Source: JAAYLC01 sp035654795 (GTDB taxonomy: Bacteria; Bacteroidota; Bacteroidia; Flavobacteriales; Flavobacteriaceae). From it: DNA of 9,789 nt. The position numbers and the translations under genes are program-made. The notes below the pieces were generated by a model. That model was not told the DNA's origin, searched no databases, and was given only the letters and a program-made list of their open reading frames with translations. The DNA lies in NCBI GenBank assembly GCA_035654795.1, contig DASRWC010000004.1, positions 1 to 9,789 on the forward strand. Reading direction: 5' to 3'. How positions within the stretch are numbered: position 1 is the stretch's first letter; each line of letters opens with the position of its first letter. Below are positions 6,507-9,789 of this stretch, in pieces.

Positions 6507-7529
6507 ATGGCGCATCCACTACTTATTTTTAATGATAAAGGAATCTATTGTAAACAGGCCGATGTCTATATCGACGCCTGGAAACCGGTGGATAAATGCA
6601 TCGTTACCCACGGCCACGCCGACCACAGCCGCTGGGGACATAAGCAGTACATTACGCAGCACAATAATATTCCGATAATCAAACACAGACTCGGGGACAT
6701 TGTAGTTTCCGGAAAAGATTGGGGCGAAACGTTTACTATTAACGGTGTCAAATTTTCGCTTCATCCTGCCGGACACATTATGGCTTCGGCACAGGTTCGT
6801 GTTGAATATCAAGGCGAAGTATGGGTTTTTACAGGAGATTATAAAACCGCAGATGACGGGATTTCAGAACCGTTTGAACTCGTAAAATGCCACACGCTTA
6901 TTACGGAATGCACTTTCGGTCTTCCGGCCTTTAAATGGCAACCACAAAGCGAAGTTTTTAAGGAAATCAATGAATGGTGGGCAAGCAATAAGGCTGAAGG
7001 GCGTACTTCCATTTTGTTTGGTTACACTTTGGGAAAAGCACAGCGGCTGATGAAGCATCTGGACCTTTCTATCGGAAAAATTTTTACCCACGGTGCTGTT
7101 GAAAATATGACGGAAGTGTTGCGCCCATATTATGATTTACCGGAAACAACATTAATCACTCGGGACACAACCAAGGAACAAATCAAAGGGAATATTATCA
7201 TCGCGCCGCCGAGTGCGCACGGCTCCACGTGGATTCGCCGTTTTGTTCCATTTGTCACCGGCTCGGCAAGTGGGTGGATGACTTTCCGCGGAGCACGACG
7301 ACGACAAGCTGTGGACCGCGGATTCGTTCTCAGTGACCACGCCGATTGGGACGGACTTTTGAGTACCATAAAAGCAACAGGATGTGAAAAAGTAATTGCC
7401 ACACACGGCTATTCTGAAATATTTGCACGATTTCTTAGAGAAGAAATGGGTTATGATGCGATGACGGCAGAAACGCATTATGAAGAAGAAACCGCCGAGA
7501 TGAATCAGAAAATCGAACATGAAGATTAG
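6507..7529 (+). CDS. Ligase-associated DNA exonuclease (MBL/beta-CASP fold)
   Basis: This 340-residue protein belongs to the metallo-beta-lactamase/beta-CASP nucleases found next to bacterial ATP-dependent ligases. Metal-binding motifs are in order: H35-x-H37-x-D39-H40 (THGHADHS), H90 (HPAGHIMASAQ), D111 (FTGDYK), and the beta-CASP histidines in SDHADW (H278) and ATHGYSE (H300). The family is related to SNM1/Artemis-type nucleases and is expected to trim DNA ends; direction and substrate cannot be read from the sequence. The stop is 3 bp before the ligase ATG, so the two are one transcription unit. A weak -7-like sequence (TAATTTAG, 6481-6488) lies upstream of the ATG. Family assignment is firm. 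Confidence 0.94.
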   Translation: MAHPLLIFNDKGIYCKQADVYIDAWKPVDKCIVTHGHADHSRWGHKQYITQHNNIPIIKHRLGDIVVSGKDWGETFTINGVKFSLHPAGHIMASAQVRVEYQGEVWVFTGDYKTADDGISEPFELVKCHTLITECTFGLPAFKWQPQSEVFKEINEWWASNKAEGRTSILFGYTLGKAQRLMKHLDLSIGKIFTHGAVENMTEVLRPYYDLPETTLITRDTTKEQIKGNIIIAPPSAHGSTWIRRFVPFVTGSASGWMTFRGARRRQAVDRGFVLSDHADWDGLLSTIKATGCEKVIATHGYSEIFARFLREEMGYDAMTAETHYEEETAEMNQKIEHED

Positions 7530-7532
7530 GTT

Positions 7533-9125
7533 ATGCAACAATTCGCCCAACTGATACAAAAATTAGACAGCACCAATAAAACCAATGAGAAAGTCGCAGC
7601 GCTTTCTAAATATTTTATGGAAGCGGATAAACCGGATAAGATTTGGGCCATTGCATTTCTTTCACATCGCCGCCCCAAAAGGCCGGTCAATGCTACCCAA
7701 CTTCGGGAATGGGCCACGGAAATCAGTGGAATTCCGTTGTGGCTTTTTGAAGAAAGTTATCATATCGTTGGCGACCTTGCTGAGACTATTGCGCTCATCC
7801 TTCCCACTTCGGAAAAACATTCCGACAAACCTTTAGCTCAATATTTTCGGGAAATCATTGAGCTAAGAACCTTTTCGGATGCTGACAAAAAACAATACCT
7901 GCACGAGAATTGGCTGGAGCTGAATTATTACGAACGTTTCGTTTTCAATAAAATGATAACGGGTGCTTTCCGGATTGGGGTCAGTCAGAAATTGATGACT
8001 CGTGCCCTGTCTAAAGCTACCGGAATTGATGAAGATATTTTGGCTTACAAATTAATGGGCGACTGGACTCCCGAAACGACGACTTATCGAAAATTAATTC
8101 TGGAAGAAAATAAAGAAGATTATCTGAGCAAACCGTATCCGTTTTATCTCGCTTACGCAGTGGAAGATAATTTTCAGAAGGATTTGGAACCCATTTCCCA
8201 ATGGAGTTTTGAACACAAATGGGACGGTATCAGAAGTCAAGTAATTTTCCGAAATGATGAAGTATTTGTCTGGTCGCGCGGAGAAGAATTGGTCACCGAT
8301 AAATATCCTGAATTTCAGAAATTTCTGGAAGTCCTTCCCAACGGAACGGTTTTGGACGGAGAGATTTTGCCTTTTCAGGAAGGTCAGATAGCAGATTTCA
8401 ACGCACTTCAAACCCGAATCGGAAGGAAAAATCTTACGAAATCTCTTTTAGAAAAAACTCCGGTCATTCTGAATGCTTACGATTTATTAGAATGGGAAGG
8501 AAAAGACATCAGAGAAAAACCATTTTCGGAACGACGGAAAATCTTAGACCACTTAATCGGCAGAATTTCTTCCGAAGAAACCGGATTGTATTTAAGTGAG
8601 ACAATGGAATTCAGTTCTTGGGAAGAAGCTGCGAAAGAACGTGATTTAGCAAGAGAAAAACGCAGCGAAGGCTTGATGTTGAAACGCAAGGATTCGCCGT
8701 ATTTAGTCGGAAGAAAAAAAGGCGACTGGTGGAAATGGAAAACCGACCCGTTCACCATTGATGCCGTTCTCACCTATGCCATGCGCGGTCACGGCCGACG
8801 AGCCAATCTTTATACCGATTATACCTTCGGACTCTGGGACAACGGCGAATTAATCACTTTCGCAAAAGCGTATTCCGGTCTGACCGATGCAGAATTTAAA
8901 GAACTCGATTCCTGGATAAAAAGTAACACGCTGGAGCGGTTCGGTCCCGTGCGAAGTGTGACGCCACATCACGTTTTCGAAATTGCATTTGAAGGAATCG
9001 CAGAAAGCAGTCGCCATAAAAGCGGAATCGCGGTGAGATTCCCTAGAATGCTAAGATGGCGAAAGGATAAACCTGTGGAAGAAGCGAATACGCTGATGGA
9101 TTTGAAAGCACTAATTCCCAAATAA
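7533..9125 (+). CDS. ATP-dependent DNA ligase (bacterial repair-cluster type)
   Basis: The enzyme seals 3'-OH/5'-phosphate nicks through a lysyl-AMP intermediate. Its 530 aa hold an N-terminal DNA-binding helical domain (about 1-200, including FRIGVSQKLMTRALS), the nucleotidyltransferase domain and a C-terminal OB fold (from about residue 411). Nucleotidyltransferase motifs are clear: motif I EHKWDGIR with the adenylated Lys229, Ia WSRGEELVTDKYPEF, III LDGEIL (Asp275, Glu277), IV EGLMLKRK (Glu379), V WWKWK (Lys401, Lys403), and VI-like VRFPRMLRWRKDK near the C-terminus. It forms an operon with the exonuclease gene. The helicase of the same repair set follows after the inserted GIY-YIG gene. 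The last codons and the stop lie inside the left arm of a strong hairpin, so transcript ending or stability may be set there. This type is separate from the NAD-dependent replicative ligase LigA. Confidence 0.96.
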   Translation: MQQFAQLIQKLDSTNKTNEKVAALSKYFMEADKPDKIWAIAFLSHRRPKRPVNATQLREWATEISGIPLWLFEESYHIVGDLAETIALILPTSEKHSDKPLAQYFREIIELRTFSDADKKQYLHENWLELNYYERFVFNKMITGAFRIGVSQKLMTRALSKATGIDEDILAYKLMGDWTPETTTYRKLILEENKEDYLSKPYPFYLAYAVEDNFQKDLEPISQWSFEHKWDGIRSQVIFRNDEVFVWSRGEELVTDKYPEFQKFLEVLPNGTVLDGEILPFQEGQIADFNALQTRIGRKNLTKSLLEKTPVILNAYDLLEWEGKDIREKPFSERRKILDHLIGRISSEETGLYLSETMEFSSWEEAAKERDLAREKRSEGLMLKRKDSPYLVGRKKGDWWKWKTDPFTIDAVLTYAMRGHGRRANLYTDYTFGLWDNGELITFAKAYSGLTDAEFKELDSWIKSNTLERFGPVRSVTPHHVFEIAFEGIAESSRHKSGIAVRFPRMLRWRKDKPVEEANTLMDLKALIPK

Positions 9126-9151
9126 ATTCCGCAAGGAATTTATTGGGGAAT
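9114..9151 (+). terminator. 17-bp hairpin with GCAA tetraloop over the ligase stop codon
   Basis: The left arm 9114-9130 (ATTCCCAAATAAATTCC) pairs with 9135-9151 (GGAATTTATTGGGGAAT) with one mismatch (9120/9145) and a GNRA-type loop GCAA at 9131-9134. The ligase TAA (9123-9125) is in the left arm. No T-run follows, so a standard intrinsic terminator is not certain. It may instead protect the 3' end of the exonuclease-ligase mRNA or reduce read-through into the genes downstream. The stretch 9152-9243 holds nothing else I can identify. Confidence 0.65.
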
Positions 9152-9243
9152 CTGTATAATGAAACAAACGAAATAAACAAGATTTAAAAAACCGGCAACC
9201 AAGAAGTCAGTAAATTTAAATACCTTAATCCTTAAAATTCATT

Positions 9244-9558
9244 ATGACCGGTTATATGTACATCACTACAAACAAAAACAAAACTGTTCTCTATGTAGGA
9301 GCAACGAACGATATTGTGCGTAGAATTATGGAACATAAAAAGAAGATTTACAAAAATTCATTTTCAGCAAAATACAATTGTGACATCTTGGTTTATTTTG
9401 AAGAATTTGAAAAAGTAAATGATGCTTTTGAACGCGAGAAACAGTTGAAAGCGGGAAATCGAAAACGGAAGGAGACGTTGATAAATTCCATTAATCCGGG
9501 TTGGCACGATTTGTCATTGAACTGGTTTGATGAAAATTGGGAATTGAGAAAGAAATGA
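9244..9558 (+). CDS. Small GIY-YIG nuclease (UPF0213/YhbQ-like)
   Basis: This 104-residue, single-domain protein matches the UPF0213 form of GIY-YIG nucleases, cytoplasmic metal-dependent DNA-cleaving enzymes whose role varies. GYMYITTNKNKTVLYVGAT gives both halves of the signature (YMY in place of GIY, YVG in place of YIG). It is followed by the conserved arginine of NDIVRRIMEHK. The SAKYNCDILVYFEEF strand, the REKQLKAGNRKRKE segment with the acidic residue of AFEREKQLK, and the closing NPGWHDLS complete the fold. The gene lies between ligase and helicase, where the known repair clusters do not usually carry it. Its TGA overlaps the helicase start as ATGA, implying translational coupling, and a palindromic repeat begins 28 bp after its stop. 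It may be a late arrival. Family is clear; a role in the repair set is unproven. Confidence 0.93.
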   Translation: MTGYMYITTNKNKTVLYVGATNDIVRRIMEHKKKIYKNSFSAKYNCDILVYFEEFEKVNDAFEREKQLKAGNRKRKETLINSINPGWHDLSLNWFDENWELRKK

Positions 9559-9789
9559 GCAAGGAGAAAATAAAACGTTTGGAAGGAGATTGCGAAAGCG
9601 ATGAACTCACAGATTGCTTCGCTGCGCTCGCAATTGGGTGGTTCCGACAACAAAACTGGACACCATTCCCCTTCCAAATCAAAACCTGGAAAGCCTTCCT
9701 GGACGGGAAGCACGGACTGCTCAATGCGCCCACGGGAAGCGGAAAAACCTATGCACTTTGGATTCCGATTATGCTCCAATACATCAAGG
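9555..9789 (+). CDS. Ligase-associated DEAD/DEAH-box helicase, Lhr type, N-terminal part (3' end outside window)
   Basis: The frame runs from the ATG at 9555 to the window edge (78 codons). It shows the Q-motif region GWFRQQNWTPFPFQ, then the Walker A motif APTGSGKT (residues 58-65, Lys64 for ATP phosphate) and the following ALWIPIMLQYIK. The wording LLNAPTGSGKTYALWIPI is typical of the large ATP-dependent helicases that accompany bacterial ATP-dependent ligase and the MBL exonuclease. The ATG overlaps the stop of the GIY-YIG gene. Residues 11-26 (GDCESDELTDCFAALA) are encoded by a short palindromic repeat and do not look like the family, so the native start may have been altered. There is no in-frame ATG between residue 1 and the Q-motif; an ATT at 9633 is the only near-start codon after the repeat. 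Confidence 0.9.
   Translation, partial: MSKEKIKRLEGDCESDELTDCFAALAIGWFRQQNWTPFPFQIKTWKAFLDGKHGLLNAPTGSGKTYALWIPIMLQYIK
9587..9634. repeat. Short palindromic repeat of interspersed type inside the helicase N-terminus
   Basis: About 48 bp with layered symmetry: an outer inverted pair ATTGCGA (9589-9595) and TCGCAAT (9628-9634), an inner pair AGCGA (9597-9601) and TCGCT (9619-9623), and a direct repeat AGATTGC at 9587 and 9611. The core AGATTGCTTCGCTGCGCTCG resembles a repeat I know from many Bacteroidota genomes, whose other-strand reading gives the recurring spurious peptide CERSEAI; that exact peptide occurs here on the minus strand. It is G+C-rich compared with its flanks and has been read in frame as helicase residues 11-26. 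Genome-wide copy number cannot be judged from this window. Confidence 0.7.

Noticed and set aside
9144..9168. Sigma70-like TATAAT (9155-9160) before the GIY-YIG gene
   Set aside because: No -35 box is at suitable spacing, and Bacteroidota promoters use TAnnTTTG instead; such A/T-rich hexamers are expected by chance.
9393..9779. Minus-strand frames opposite the GIY-YIG and helicase genes
   Set aside because: They lie over two well-supported plus-strand genes. The CERSEAI-like peptide comes from the palindromic repeat and is a known kind of spurious translation.

Overview
The window looks like chromosomal DNA from a Bacteroidota, most likely a flavobacterium. The main evidence is the promoters: sequences of the Bacteroidota -7 form TAnnTTTG lie just upstream of several genes (TAATTTTG, TACCTTTG, TATATTTG), and start codons are preceded by A/T-rich DNA instead of a Shine-Dalgarno sequence. 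A lipoprotein with a K-D-D signal just after the lipid-modified cysteine, and a MetG with a fused C-terminal tRNA-binding domain, also fit. No tRNA, rRNA, CRISPR array or transposase gene was seen.

Layout. 1-491 (-): 5' part of a lipoprotein gene of unknown function. 645-1181 (+): glutathione-peroxidase-family protein with an export signal, divergent from the lipoprotein across an A/T-rich spacer with palindromes. 2466-1186 (-): two-gene operon, LD-carboxypeptidase (S66) then yraN/UPF0102, with 3 bp between them; it converges on the peroxidase gene. 2467-3090: long non-coding stretch with an 11-bp-arm inverted repeat, a tandem array of twelve 10-11-bp units, and a frameshifted ORF remnant. 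3091-5181 (+): metG. 5307-6425 (+): class II Fic protein with a winged helix-turn-helix, preceded by two inverted-repeat operators of the same geometry. 6507-9789 (+): DNA-repair cluster of ligase-associated MBL/beta-CASP exonuclease, ATP-dependent DNA ligase, a small GIY-YIG nuclease, and the start of the ligase-associated DEAD/DEAH (Lhr-type) helicase, which runs off the window.

How the genes work together. Exonuclease, ligase and Lhr-type helicase are a known bacterial repair set that could process, unwind and seal broken DNA. Here a GIY-YIG gene sits between ligase and helicase: a 17-bp near-perfect hairpin lies over the end of the ligase gene, the GIY-YIG stop overlaps the helicase start (ATGA), and a short palindromic repeat of interspersed type is read in frame inside the helicase N-terminus. 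The most interesting reading is that a GIY-YIG/repeat unit entered the repair operon and became part of it. The second strong signal is the double operator at the fic promoter, which points to autoregulation by the Fic protein's own DNA-binding domain.

All functional assignments come from reading motifs by eye. No database search or folding calculation was run.
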